Assembly: GCA_031002005.1 (NCBI GenBank)
Contig: CM061921.1
Coordinates: 125,146,597-125,210,596, forward strand
Direction: 5' to 3'
Origin: Vandiemenella viatica
Lineage: Eukaryota; Arthropoda; Insecta; Orthoptera; Morabidae
DNA length: 64,000 nucleotides
Shown: positions 22,550-33,899 of the stretch, one piece after another
How the letters are laid out: each line of letters opens with the position of its first letter
Numbering within the stretch: the first letter of the stretch is position 1
The notes under the pieces: model-generated
The model's input: only the letters and a program-made list of their open reading frames with translations
Database searches by the model: none
What the model was told of the DNA's origin: nothing
Position numbers and translations under genes: made by a program

Positions 22550-23962
22550 ATGGAGGTCGCACTGACCACCATCAACGAAAATCATGAAGAAGCAATGGAA
22601 GTTACACAGACTCCTAGGAAGAGAATCCTTGGTTCTCCTACGGAAGTAATAAATGTGCACAAAAAGCGACTCAAGACGCCAGCATACAACGCTACCAAGA
22701 AAGTTACGCTGACTCCAGCTTACAACCCCACCAAAAAAGCTCCAGTGAAGAAGATATGGAAAACAACAGTGGACAATGAAAGCTTTGTCAATTCAAAACC
22801 CACAGCCCCTGCAGTTGAAATGTCTACCACTACTGCCACCAAAGGGATAACTACAGTTAACCGTTATGATCAACTGCCAGCAGATAAAATAACACCTGCC
22901 TCATCAGCTGATCCAACACCTGCTGCTTCATCAAATAAACGCATGCCAGCGCTGACCTATAAAGAAGAATATATGATGCTCTACAACACCCTTCAGCAAC
23001 TATGTAACAGCACTTTTGTTGTAAAACCAGCTGGCCGCGAAATATACAAAATTGAAACCAAAACAACCAACGACTACCTAGCTGTAGCAAAACACATTAT
23101 TGACAAGGTGTGGTCATTCTACACCTACCCAACAGTGCCAGACAAAATACTGATGGTAGTTATTAGAGGACTTCCCTTCAACATGACCACCAAACATGTA
23201 AAGGAAGAGCTAGAGGAGATAAACTATGTAGCCAGAACAGTGGTTAAATTGCGCTCGCCCAAAACACAACAAGAAACACCACTCTTTCTAGTGGTATTAA
23301 AAGATTCTGTAGAGAACAGAACCTTCTTTCAAATGACCTCACCATGTTCAGTCAAAGTGACATTGGAAAAGCTACGTAGCACAAGAGGCACGCCACAATG
23401 CTACAAATGGCAGGGGAAAGGTCATGTCTCCAGGCATTGTGTAATGCCAGATAAATGTGTAAAGTGCGCAGGAAACCATGCGACAAGGGACTGCACCCTA
23501 ACAAAAGTACAAACCCCACCAAAGTGTGCAAACTGTGCTGGTGACCACGTCACCAGCTACAGAAAATGCCCAGCGTTCTCAAGATTCAACGAGAAGCAGA
23601 AGACGAAAAATGCTGCACACGCTGAAGCTATGAGGAAACAACGCCAACAGCAGCAAAAGAAGCAACTGCTACAACACTTAAATAACCAAGAAGCATCCGT
23701 GCACGATCCTGATGCCTTTCCGCCCCTGCCGGGACACGGAAATGAAAACCAGCAGGGATCGAACAACAACCAACCTCCGATTCAGTCAAACAACGAGTTT
23801 AAGGATAATTCCAACAAACCCACCAACAGGAGAGGATGCGAACCTAACCAAAGAAAACAGCAGCCAAATGGAAGTAATAGGACAACTGCTAACCAGAATT
23901 TACAACAGCAGAACAAATCTATTGATGACAGCACAAATTCAGTCCTGCTAACCATGATCTAA
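22550..23962 (+). CDS. Jockey A ORF1: Gag-like RNA-binding protein
   Basis: An uninterrupted 470-residue frame. The N-terminal third is rich in Pro, Thr and Lys. Residues about 195-280 (VVIRGLPFNMTTKHVKEEL to VTLEKLRS) match the PRE_C2HC segment seen in Jockey-type ORF1 proteins. Three zinc knuckles follow: CYKWQGKGHVSRHC (284-297), CVKCAGNHATRDC and CANCAGDHVTSYRKC. In the first, the second Cys is Trp (elements B and C have CYNC), so that knuckle is probably impaired. The C-terminal part is Gln/Asn-rich and low-complexity. In the family, this protein coats the element's RNA and helps target it. It is the only intact LINE ORF1 in the window. Confidence 0.85.
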   Translation: MEVALTTINENHEEAMEVTQTPRKRILGSPTEVINVHKKRLKTPAYNATKKVTLTPAYNPTKKAPVKKIWKTTVDNESFVNSKPTAPAVEMSTTTATKGITTVNRYDQLPADKITPASSADPTPAASSNKRMPALTYKEEYMMLYNTLQQLCNSTFVVKPAGREIYKIETKTTNDYLAVAKHIIDKVWSFYTYPTVPDKILMVVIRGLPFNMTTKHVKEELEEINYVARTVVKLRSPKTQQETPLFLVVLKDSVENRTFFQMTSPCSVKVTLEKLRSTRGTPQCYKWQGKGHVSRHCVMPDKCVKCAGNHATRDCTLTKVQTPPKCANCAGDHVTSYRKCPAFSRFNEKQKTKNAAHAEAMRKQRQQQQKKQLLQHLNNQEASVHDPDAFPPLPGHGNENQQGSNNNQPPIQSNNEFKDNSNKPTNRRGCEPNQRKQQPNGSNRTTANQNLQQQNKSIDDSTNSVLLTMI

Positions 23963-24096
23963 ACTTTATTAAAAACACTTATGTCTACAATTGCAGAAAT
24001 TCCGCGCCAAGTTGAAGCCGCAGTAAAGGCAGCGGTGCAGGCCGTACCAAGAGGTATACCCAGCAACACGACTAATCACATTCAAAATTTGACCAT

Positions 24097-26760
24097 ATGT
24101 ACCAAAATGCCAATGGCATATGGAACCAGATAGGTGGATTTAGCGAGTTCCTACGTGATGAGCAGATAGATATCTGCTTAGTCACAGAAACACACCTAAG
24201 GCCAAGTGTAAAGGCTGCAGTTGCTAACTACTCATGCTACAGAAATGACAGATTGACGGAGGGTGGTGGTACCGCAATCTACATCCACTCCTCCATAAGG
24301 CACCATGAAGTAGCTCTGCCAGAACTAATGACAATAGAAGCAACTGGTATCGCTGCCGACACGTCCAGTGGCAGGATGATCCTTATCTCCGCCTACCGAC
24401 GACTTGCCAACAAAGTCAGCGAGGAAGAAATCGCTAAACTACTAAACATCGCTGGGAACATCTTCATAACAGGGGATTTCAATGCGAAACACTGTGACTG
24501 GAATTCCAGACTTACAAACACAGCCGGCAAGCAGTTACTGCGTGCTGTACTGGCAAATGATGGTATGGTATGGGGGCCCACCGAACCCACCATCTTTCAA
24601 AGAAGATTTATGCCAGATGTCCTTGACATCTCAATAACCAAAGGACTCAATCATACAATTGCAATAGCCACAAAAAACGCACTCTCTTCTGATCACATAC
24701 CAGTCATTTGTTATCTAGCTGAGGGTGCAAGATTAAAAAATCCTAGCCGCCACAGAAACATCAAAAACATAAACTGGGACTTATACAAACAGCACCTCAC
24801 CCAAAGACTTCAAAATGCTGCGCCACCTGATATCATAGGGTCCAACGCTGCTACCCACGCCCTAACTCAGTGGATCAACGAAGCAGCAGATGCTGCTTCC
24901 CCACAGTAAAAATCCATACCGCAAAATTACTCAAAACCTCTTCCAATCAATATCAGAGAGGCCATAACCACCAAAAACCGACTCACCAGGGAATGGCAGA
25001 TCACGCGTGACCCAGTCACCAAACAACACATCAATCGTATGCGGCACGAAATCAGGTTAGAAGTGCAGCAACACCAAAATAAAGGATGGGAAGGCCTACT
25101 CAACACTATAAGCACAGAAGACGGCTCGGCTTGGAGACTAATCAGGTGAACGTTACGAACAAGAGGAAAGTTACCGCCTCTCTTGGTAGGCAACAGATTC
25201 GTGAGCGAACCAGTAGAAACAGCTGAGGCAATAGCAGTAGTCTTTGAAGCCAACTTCCGTCCAGTGCAGTACCATCTCGACGTGAAACAAATTCAGATGG
25301 TAGAAGAGCGACTGCAAAGATTTTAAATACCAACATTCCTGAAGAGGATTCAATCGATCCAATCACGGAGGATAAGGTCATCGGAATGTTACAACATGCA
25401 AAACCCAATAAACCACCGGGTCATGATTGCATAGGGGCTCCACAACTAAAACATCTACCAAGACAAGCTATAAATTACATAACAGCCATTTTCAACCATA
25501 TTATTAAAACTGGTGACTACCCTGAGACCTGGAAGCATGCAGATATTGTGGCCATTCCCAAACCAGGGAAAGACAGAAGATCCCCGAAATCCTACAGGCC
25601 TATAAGCCTACTACCAACCATGTCGAAGATATTCGAAAAGCTTTACCTAAGGAGGCTGCGACATCACATAGATCAAGAGCATCTACTCCCAGAGGAACAA
25701 TTTGGATTCAGAGAGCACCATTCCACATCCCAACAGCTACTCAGACTTGTAGAACATGCGCTAAGTGCATTCGAGAAAAAAGATTATTTCGCGACAGTTC
25801 TCCTGGACGTCTCGAAAGCCTTTGATTCTGTTTGGCACCAAGGACTGCTATACAAACTCCTTGTACTAGGCATCCCTCTGTCGCACGTGAGGCTGCTGAA
25901 GAACTATCTGACCGGCAGAACTTTCAGGGTAATCTTAGACGAGGCCGAGTCATCTATTAAAAGCATTGAGGCTGGCGTCCCGGAAGGTTCAGTTATCGGG
26001 GCAGTCCTCTATAATCTTTATACTGCCGACTTGCCAAAAACTGATCGTGTGCATACTGGTCGATATGCTGACGAAACAGCGCAGTTCATAAAGAGCATTA
26101 AAGCACAAAATGCAAGGAACTCGCTTCAGAGAGCCTGCACAAATATTGAAGGCTGGGCCAAAAGATGGCGACTAGACTGATAGTAAAATTCAGGCCACAT
26201 TTATTACTAGGCGAGTAGTTCCACTGAATCTACAACCCATCAAACAATTTGGCGAGCCGATACCATGGACCCAAACCGCGATCTACCTTGGTGTAACCCT
26301 CGATAAGCGCCTCACCTGGAAACAGCACATTAGGAATGTCAGAGCAAAGGCAGAAGGCAGAATGAGGACTCTTTATCCCATTCTCAACTCCACGTCCAAA
26401 CTAAGACCTGACCAGGCCCTAAGACTGTATACTGCTCTGGTATGCCCGGTTCTAGAATATGTAGCGGTTGTGTGGGGAAATGCTGCTACCTCACACATCC
26501 AAAAGCTATAGACGATTCATAACAGAGCAATACGCTATGCGTATATACTGCCTAAAGAGCTTCAGTGATACACGAAATCAGTGGTCTGGAAAAATTAAAA
26601 GTCAGAACCAAAAAATTGGCTGCTAAGTTCTATACAAACTGCACCAATGCAACAAACCCACTCATTGCCCAACTAGGCAACACACTTCACTTCAACGACA
26701 ATATCAGGTGGCCAGTCCACCTCATACAGTAATACAAACCGGAGATGACAATCCTAATAC
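24097..26760 (+). pseudogene. Jockey A ORF2: AP endonuclease + reverse transcriptase
   Basis: The endonuclease (24097-24909) shows MYQNANGI, ICLVTETHL, ITGDFNAKHCDWNSR and SSDHIPVI, with all expected catalytic positions. In-frame stops at 24907-24909 and 25147-25149 and a frameshift before 25386 separate it from the RT. The RT (25386-26180) shows PISLLPTMSKIFEKL, EEQFGFREHHST, VLLDVSKAFDSVWH and AGVPEGSVIGA. The catalytic box reads YADE (26064-26075), where the second Asp should be. A shifted frame continues with YLGVTLDKRLTWKQH and PVLEYVAVVWGN to about 26520. It is inactive both by stops and by the active-site change. Confidence 0.85.
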
Positions 26761-26864
26761 TCCACACCGATGAAGACAACCATAACAAAAATCTGGAAGG
26801 AGATGCACCATGTGTAAGAACTTCCCCATACTCCAGTAGAACAGCCATCTGGTAATGATGTCGT

Positions 26865-26950
26865 AGTTCGTAGTTCGGCTAGGACCGGTTAAGCAACGTT
26901 GAGCGTGGTGACTGCATGGATGGGTGACTGGTTATGGTTCCATACGCAGT
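26865..26950 (+). repeat. 5S rRNA-derived segment
   Basis: GGTTAAGCAACGTTGAGCG (26887-26905) and ATGGATGGGTGACTGGTT match the internal control region of animal 5S rRNA in order and spacing; they correspond to the A box and the intermediate element. About half of a 5S molecule is represented and mature ends are absent, so this is not a 5S gene. It may be the head of a 5S-derived SINE (SINE3 type) or part of the leader of Jockey element B, whose ORF1 starts at 27075. Confidence 0.65.
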
Positions 26951-27680
26951 CCGCAACATCGATACCCTCAGTTCCGGCGCGCTGATTGGGCGTCCTGGCA
27001 AACTTCGATACTCGACCTTAGAATTTTTGGCGGCAGTTAAGACCCAGTTCCGTGTTTGCTTCTCTAGCGTTAAGATGAGCGAGGAAGTAACGACGAGGAA
27101 AGTGCTTGCCGCACTGTCGCGCCGGGCGGGTCGAGTGCCCCAGCGCATTCGTCTTTGCAGGCAACAGCTACGGCAGTGTTGACGACTCGGCTAACGGACT
27201 TGGTATCGACAACGGATTTGATCAGGACGGCCCAGCAAGATGATACGATGACCCGTCAACCATACTTGGACTCGATCATGGATATAACTGATACCGTGCA
27301 CTCATCTGATACGACGACCGGGCGTGTCCATGGACTAGACCCCCACGCAACGAAGCGGTGCACCTCACCGTTATTCGGTGGAAATGCCCAAGATCTCAAG
27401 AAGTGAGCAGAGGGGAAGCTGCTCTAAAATCAGTATCCCCCGTGTCGCACCTCGTCTCGGCCAACAAGGACAAAAAGGTGGGAAAGAAGAAGATCATCGG
27501 AACCTTCAGTTTCCCACAACCATCCACCACTCTCTAGTTTCGCGGAAAATCCACCAACAAGAAGCGCAAAACAAGTTCAGCTGGGGATCAACCAGACGGT
27601 GAAGGGTTCACGCAGGCGCGTCGAACAAGCAAGCATCCACCAATACTGGACCCTGGCAGAACTGAATTCAGCAACCCATA

Positions 27681-27882
27681 GCCGGCCTCGGTAGCATAGG
27701 GGCTAGAGTGCTAGCTCCACGTACCGAAGGTCGCCGGTTCGAGTCCGGCCGAGGGCATGGGTGTTTAGTGTTGTGTCTGTGAATGTCTTGTCCGTGTTGT
27801 AGTGTCAATACCTGAAAGCAAAAAATCACATTGAGCTGGCTGTATGACCCAGTAGCCGAAAGCCATTAAAAAAAAAAAAAAA
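27681..27882 (+). mobile_element. tRNA-derived SINE family 2, copy 2
   Basis: It begins GCCGGCCTCGGTAGCATAGG, has B box GGTTCGAGTCC, the same body as 21667-21909 with a shorter middle (about 40 bp less), and a poly(A) tail at 27868-27882. No clear TSD was found, so the flanks may have diverged or rearranged. Confidence 0.85.
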
Positions 27883-27894
27883 TACGACGTGTTG

Positions 27895-28045
27895 ATCCAG
27901 GAACAACCAGAGCAGCATCAAAAACAGCAGCTGCAGCAACAAACACAACCACAGCAGCAGAAACAACAACAACCACAGCAGCAGCATTAGCAGCCGCAAC
28001 AGCAACTGTAGCAACAACAACAGCAGGAATCCACTAACAGACAAA
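27895..28045 (+). repeat. CAG/CAA-rich low-complexity stretch
   Basis: An imperfect run of CAG and CAA codons with occasional ACA and CCA in the ORF1 frame of Jockey B. It would encode a Gln-rich linker but contains TAG at 27987 and another at 28008, consistent with decay. Confidence 0.7.
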
Positions 28046-29312
28046 CGCACTCAAGATCGCAGCTGCCACCTATAGTGGTCCAATTCCCTACTACCTACAA
28101 GCTGGTCAAAGGAGTACTACAGGAACACCCATTCCAAGCAAAGACATCTGGAGGGGACAAGGTCAAGCTTACCATCAACTCCACGTCTGACTACTTGGAT
28201 GTCACCGCTGCACTACAACGGAGAGGAATCCCCTATTACACCTTTCCTTCTGCTGCAGAAAAATTGCTGAAACCAGTTATACGAGGGATGTCATCAAACA
28301 TGCCTACCTCTGATATCAAGGAGGAACTGGAAGAACTTGGCCTAGATATTCACTCGGTCAGTCAGCTCAAGAGGCCTGGGAGTTCCGACCCCATGCCACT
28401 ATTCCTGGTGGTTCTGCCAGACAGGACCCAGAACAAATTGATATTTTTAATGGACTACTTAATGACCCTACGAATCTCTGTCGAGAAACTAAGAGCATCA
28501 GACGGCCCTGTGCAGTGCTACAACTGCCTATCTCTAGGATACATTGCTAAACACTGCAACATGCCACCAAAATGTGTGAAATGTGCTGGCGCACACCTTT
28601 CCAACAACTATGCCCTCAAAAAATGAGAGGGCAGCCCTAAGTGTGCCAACTGTAACGGCCAGCACGTGGCCACCTACAAAGGATGCGATGCCTATAAGCG
28701 CGCCCGAGACCGCCAACGAGACGCTGTTGCAGAACAGGCCGCTGCAGCACAGAAGAAACGTGAAGAAAAGAAGCAGCAGGACACCGGCAAAACCCAGCGG
28801 CACGCCGAAGAACCTACTACCAATCAAACCAAGCTTCAACAGACCGCCCAAACCAAACCGCCACAGGGCAATAAGCCTACCCAACGCAAACGCCCAGAGG
28901 CTCCAAAGCGTCAGCTTCAAGGGACTAAGGCCCAAGGCCCTAGCAAGAAGAAGAACACCAACGCAAATCAGTCAAACAAGACGGCCTCCTACGTGGAAGT
29001 AACTACTGGTCAAGCCCAGACCTCAAGAGAACCAAACCAGTCAAGGGAAGTCTCTACAGGCCCTACCACACAGCTAGGACATTGCCATTACCTACCAAGT
29101 CAACATCCCGCGCAGAACAATGGTATAGGAGGAATGGAACGTCTACTGGATATAGTAGGAACTCTTCTCACAATGTTGACGGCCTTGATTTCCAAGTTCG
29201 ACCAACTCGCAGTGGACATAAATTCCGCGGTAATGACGGCCCATAGAGCCAAACCCTCACAGAACCCTCAACCCAATTAAGGATAGAGTTCGCATAGAAG
29301 GACTAACTCTCT

Positions 29313-31860
29313 GTGTATGGTTATGCGGACGGCATATTTCAACAACTAGGTGAGTTTCGGCAGTTCTTACGGGATGAGAACATCGACATCTGTTTAGTAG
29401 CTGAAATGCACCTCAAACCTGGCCTCAGGGCGAATGTAGCCAACTATCAACGTTACCGCTGGGACAGACCAACCGCGGGAGGCGGAGTGGCTACTTATGT
29501 CAAAAGAGGGATACCGCACCATACGATTCACACCCCTCCTCTACAGCTAATAGAGACCACTGCAATCGAAATAGCAACCACTACGGGGCCCGTAACCATA
29601 ATAGCAGCATACAGACCTCCGAGAAGAACACCTTTCGAAGATGACTTCCGGAAACTCCTGATCGGAGGGGATCTTAACGCGAAGCATGCTTCGTGGAATT
29701 CGCGCATCACCAATGCGGCTGGCAAACAATTATACCAGCTGTGCGTAATCGTCCCGACGTGCATACACAGCAATAACTCGAGGCATTACCGGATTCGTAG
29801 CTGCAAGAACAATGAACTACCTCTCATCTTACCACTCACCAGTCCTAATAGACATAGATATTGGCTCGTGGACACCGGCAACACCTATCCATCCTTACTA
29901 CAATAGAACAAATTGAGAGCGGTTCCGTGAAGAGGTCACTGAATGTCTCCAAGATCTGCACCCTATCGACGATAGAAGAATTGAGAACGCAATAAGTCAA
30001 TTCTCTACATCAATAGTTGATGCAGCAAACTCAAATACACCACCACTAGTAACAAGGCCGCAGTCAAGACAACTCCCGCCACAACTCCTTGCACAAATCC
30101 GACACAAGAATAGAGTGGCCTAGGAGTGGCGTCTGACTAGGCACCCGGACATTACGTGCCTCTTAAATCACCTGCAGAGAGAACTGAAAGCGAATCTCCA
30201 GACGCATCGCAACAGGGAATGGGAAGCACGTCTGGCCTCACTCAATGTGAGCGATGGCAACCTCTGGGCAGAGACCAGACGCTTCACTAAAAGACGCAAA
30301 CATATGCCACCACTTCACGGTGAGAGGGGCTTGGTATACAGCGACTCGGATAAAGCCAATGCCCTCGCTGACCATTTCGAAAAAACAGTTGCGGCCTGCT
30401 CAGGATGATGATGAGAACGAGTCTGCCAATATCCGGAGGAGACTGGTACGCTTCCTAGCTGCTGAAGACGACGGGAACGATTTCGAGGAGATCTCAACGG
30501 AAGTAGTTCGTAGAACAATAGCTCGGCTCAACTCAAAGAAGGCTCCTCGGAAAGACAATCTGGGGACCAGGTGAAGTATGAAACTTCCACCATCGGCGGT
30601 CCAACACATTACAGCACTGTTTAATGCTATACTCCGCACGCAACACTAACCTGGGTGTTGGAAGGAAGCTACTGTGGTAGGCGTTCCTAAGCCAGGAAAG
30701 AATGACATCTTCCCACAGAATTATAGGCCAATTAGCCTACTTCCTTCTCTGAGCAAGGTCTTCGAGTGGCTTCTTCTAAAACGACTAGAAGCCCATATCT
30801 CAACGGAGAACATTATACCTGAATTTCAGTTCGGCTTCCAGAAGAAACACTCAGCCACCCATCAAGTGCTACAAATAGTCGAACATGCTACGACGACATT
30901 CAACTGTCGAGGCTACTGCCCACTCGTTCTGCTGGACGTGGCACGAGCCTTTGACTTCGTATGGCACAGCAGTCTCCTGTACAAAATGTACACACAGAGA
31001 ATCCCTGGCCCGATGGTGGAACTGACCCGGAGTTGCATCACAGGCAGGTCCTTCCGAGTGAGGGTCGGAAATGACCTGTCAACACGCCAGCCAATCAACG
31101 CAGGGGTACCGCAAGGGTCGGTGCTTGGACCTGTGCTTTACAACCTCTACACCTCAGATATACCAGCACCACCAAATGTAAGAACTGCGCTGTACGCAGA
31201 CGACACCGCCTTCTACACGTCTTGCATACGGAGGCTACAACTGGTACTACAACAAACCGAGGCATGGGCCCGACGGTGGCGAATCACCATTCACTCTGCT
31301 AAAACACAAGCAAACATGTTGACCAGGCACTTGGGGAAGCGGAACCGACAGCAGGACCAAACACCTAATCTACGCCTAAACGGTGAAAACATCAAGTGGT
31401 CGAAAACTGTTAAATACCTCAGCGTCCCCTTTGACTCCAGATTAAATTGGAGACAACACATCGAGGAGCTCAGACCGAAAGTCGCAGCTAGGATGAGGGA
31501 GTTGTACCCTGTTATCAACAGCGACAACTCTCTCGCAGCCAGCACCGGAGTCACGATATTTTGCAGCCTCATCAGACCGATCATGGATTATGCGTGTCCT
31601 GCCTGGGGATACGTCTCCAAGTCTGCCTTGTGTCGTCTGCAGACAATGCAGAACCGTGCACTTCGACGCGCACGTGTGTAATCGATTCCCCACAGTCGAC
31701 CAGCACGAAGCCGCAGGTGTTCCACCCCTGAAGGACAGGATTATTCAGATAACGAAAGCGTTCTACGGGGCAGCACGCACATCAACAAACCAGCTCATAT
31801 CCAACCTAGGGCAGTATGACAACTCACAGGACAAACATAAAAGACCCCTCTCAATAGTGA
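29313..31860 (+). pseudogene. Jockey B ORF2: AP endonuclease + reverse transcriptase
   Basis: The endonuclease starts at 29313 with ICLVAEMHLKPG (the family has ETH), IGGDLNAKHASWNSR, then a deletion and frameshift near 29735. The next frame gives SSYHSP where SSDH is expected, so a catalytic Asp is lost. A linker follows to about 30400. The RT (30674-31681) is one open 335-codon stretch with PQNYRPISLLPSLSKVF, FQFGFQKKHSATHQ, LLDVARAFDFVWH, GVPQGSVLGPVLYNLYTSD and an intact YADD at 31193-31204, then RLNWRQHIEELRPK and PIMDYACPAWGY. This is the best-preserved RT domain in the window, but the full ORF2 is dead. Confidence 0.85.
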
Positions 31861-32053
31861 CAAATAATTGAATAAAACACAGAGCAAAAGAAATGACATA
31901 CCAAAAGTAAAGGGTTGCCTCATGCAAAGCCGGAGGAAATGTATTTGACAAAACCTTTGATTTCAAACTGCTTAAAAATGAAACAAGCAGTAAATGCTCT
32001 GGTGTGTGTGCAGCTAAGCCCAGTCGGGACTCCGAGTTCACCACCGTGCTGTG

Positions 32054-33850
32054 ATGAGCAACGAGGAAAGCGCTAGCCACGCTGCCGTGCCGGGCGGGCG
32101 GAGTGCCCCAGCGCACTCGGCCTTGCCGGCGGCAACCGCGGCACTGTCGACTATTAGACATACGGAAATGGACTTGAATAGGGCTTCGGATGGATCAATA
32201 CAACAACCGCATATGACGACCCAGCTAACTACATCGGACCTGTACATGGATTCTGAACGGAACGCACACCACTCGCAGCTGATGACTGGGCTAACCTACG
32301 GTTCTGCAGACAGCCGAGCTACGAAGAGCAGGACCTCTCCGTTCTCCCTTGGCAAGACGAAGATCTCCAAGAATGAAGAGAGAGGAATCAAAACTAAAAT
32401 CAGCGTGCCGGTTTCACAGCTTTCGGCGTCTAGTAAATACAAGAAAGCGGCTAAGAAGAAACTGAATGGTGCATTCATCTTCGATGAGCCAAGTACCACG
32501 GCACAGCCCAGGGGTGCTGCATAGAACAATTACAGGAAGTCCACTGTAGATGAAGTAGTCGTTAACAGCTTCCAGCCTGCAACAACTGGATCCAGCACTG
32601 CCGTAGATCATCCCGACAGCGAGGGGTTCGTGCTGGCTCGCCACACGAGCAAGTCGCCGCCGTCGCTGAACCCCGAGCGTATGGAAACCTCAAATCAGTT
32701 TTCACCACTTCAAGAAGAAGAACCTCAAAGAAACAAAAGCCCGCACATTCCGCCCATCGTGGAGGAATTTCGAGAAAGCTACAAGCTGCTGCACGAATGG
32801 GCAAAGAAATTTGTAAAAGATCCATTCTCCGCCAAAACTGCGGGCGGAGATAAAATCAAATTTACGTTCACCACCGTGGAAGGACTATTCCGCCGTGACG
32901 AAGCAACTGGACGAGATGCATACTCCGCATTTCACGTTCCCTACTGGTGAAGTTAAGCGGCGTATGGTGGTGTTCAGAGGAATACCGCATTCGTTTCCAG
33001 TCGTAGATCTTAAAGAAGAACTGATCACCATGGGCTTCGACGTGCAAGCTGTTGCCCAACTAAGGCGCCCCGGAACGAACATCGAAATGCCGCTTTTTCT
33101 GGCAGTAGTACCAGATACTGTGGAGAACCGTGGAATCTCTCCGGTGCAAAGTATATGTCACCTGAAGGTCACCACCGAGAAGATACGCTCTTCAGCCGGG
33201 CCACCCAAATGCTACAACTGCCAGCTGTTCGGACACGTGGCTCGTCACTGCCGGATGATGTCGGCTGCCCACATGATTCCAACAACTGCACTGCAGCGAA
33301 GACCAAGGACACTGCCAAATGCAGCAACTGTGGCGGCAATCATGTTGCCAGCTAAAAAGGCTGCAGCGCATATAAAAGGGCACGCGATTGACTTCGTGGG
33401 ACGAACACTACAAGAGAGACCCTTGAAAAGAAGAACGAACAGCCAACAGACCAGGGGCAGCAACTGGCAGCAACTGAACCAGCAGCAACGGGCAAGAGGC
33501 AATCTGCTAAGAAGAAACCCAACAACGGCAGAGACAACTGCACGTTTGCTGCAGCTACTGCTGGCGTCTCACCTAGTGGAAATCCTCCCGGTAGCCCAGA
33601 GGTGTCGCAGGAACCATCAGAGACTGCTGCTCAAGAACCACGACAACCTGCAGCCAGATCAAATCCCAACCAGCGAAGGATGCAGCGGACCGCACATGCA
33701 CCTGCTGACTCCATGGAGCGTCTCTGCACCATGATGAATATGCTGGTCACACTAATGCAGAGAATCGACTCCATGACAAGCAGTATTCATGCCTCAGTGA
33801 CGTCGGCTTCGGCCTCTCCAATGTGCACATGTCAGAACCACAATGGATAG
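32054..33850 (+). pseudogene. Jockey C ORF1, frameshifted
   Basis: ATGAGCAACGAGGAA (32054) begins an Ala/Ser/Thr-rich N-terminus. A TAG at 32522 interrupts the frame, which continues to about 32890. After a frameshift, VVFRGIPHSFPVVDLKEEL and VTTEKIRSSAGPPKC form the PRE_C2HC-like part, followed by knuckle CYNCQLFGHVARHC (about 33210-33251). A further frameshift hides the other knuckles. The original frame resumes at about 33602, ending with DSMERLCTMMNMLVTLMQRI and a stop at 33848-33850. Role and layout are as in A and B. Confidence 0.8.
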
Positions 33851-33899
33851 AGGACCTCACAAACAGAACCTCAAATTCTGAATATGGAATGCCAATGCC

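Larger units (their letters stand above)
22206..26860 (+). mobile_element. Jockey-type LINE A
   Basis: A plus-strand non-LTR retrotransposon: leader (22206-22549), ORF1 with zinc knuckles (22550-23962), ORF2 endonuclease-RT (about 24097-26760). ORF1 with a PRE_C2HC-like segment and CCHC knuckles followed by an EN-RT without RNase H is the Jockey-clade layout. Its 3' end is not marked by a clear poly(A); I place it before the 5S-like segment. It lies head to tail with elements B and C. Confidence 0.75.
27075..29280 (+). pseudogene. Jockey B ORF1, interrupted by a SINE
   Basis: The start ATGAGCGAGGAA (27075) matches the start of C at 32054. The N-terminal part is frameshifted, then the SINE intervenes. 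After a CAG/CAA-rich stretch, 28075-29280 is one frame with a single TGA at 28624. It includes KPVIRGMSSNMPTSDIKEEL (PRE_C2HC-like), CYNCLSLGYIAKHC (His replaced by Tyr in the first knuckle), CVKCAGAHLSNNYA (third Cys lost) and CANCNGQHVATYKGC. A Lys/Gln-rich tail and an amphipathic end (GGMERLLDIVGTLLTMLTAL) follow. The role would be RNA binding. Broken. Confidence 0.8.
27030..31900 (+). mobile_element. Jockey-type LINE B
   Basis: Homology to element C begins at about 27033 and includes CGGGCGGGTCGAGTGCCCCAG versus a near-identical stretch at about 32092. It contains a broken ORF1 (27075-29280), a broken ORF2 (29313 to about 31860), a SINE at 27681 and a short 3' region. No distinct poly(A) or TSDs separate it from A and C. 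The three elements are related subfamilies, not identical copies. Confidence 0.7.

Noticed and set aside
24393..24593. Antisense frames inside Jockey elements
   Set aside because: All are shadows of the LINE coding strand.
26865..26950. Functional 5S rRNA gene
   Set aside because: Only the internal control half is recognisable and mature 5' and 3' ends are missing.
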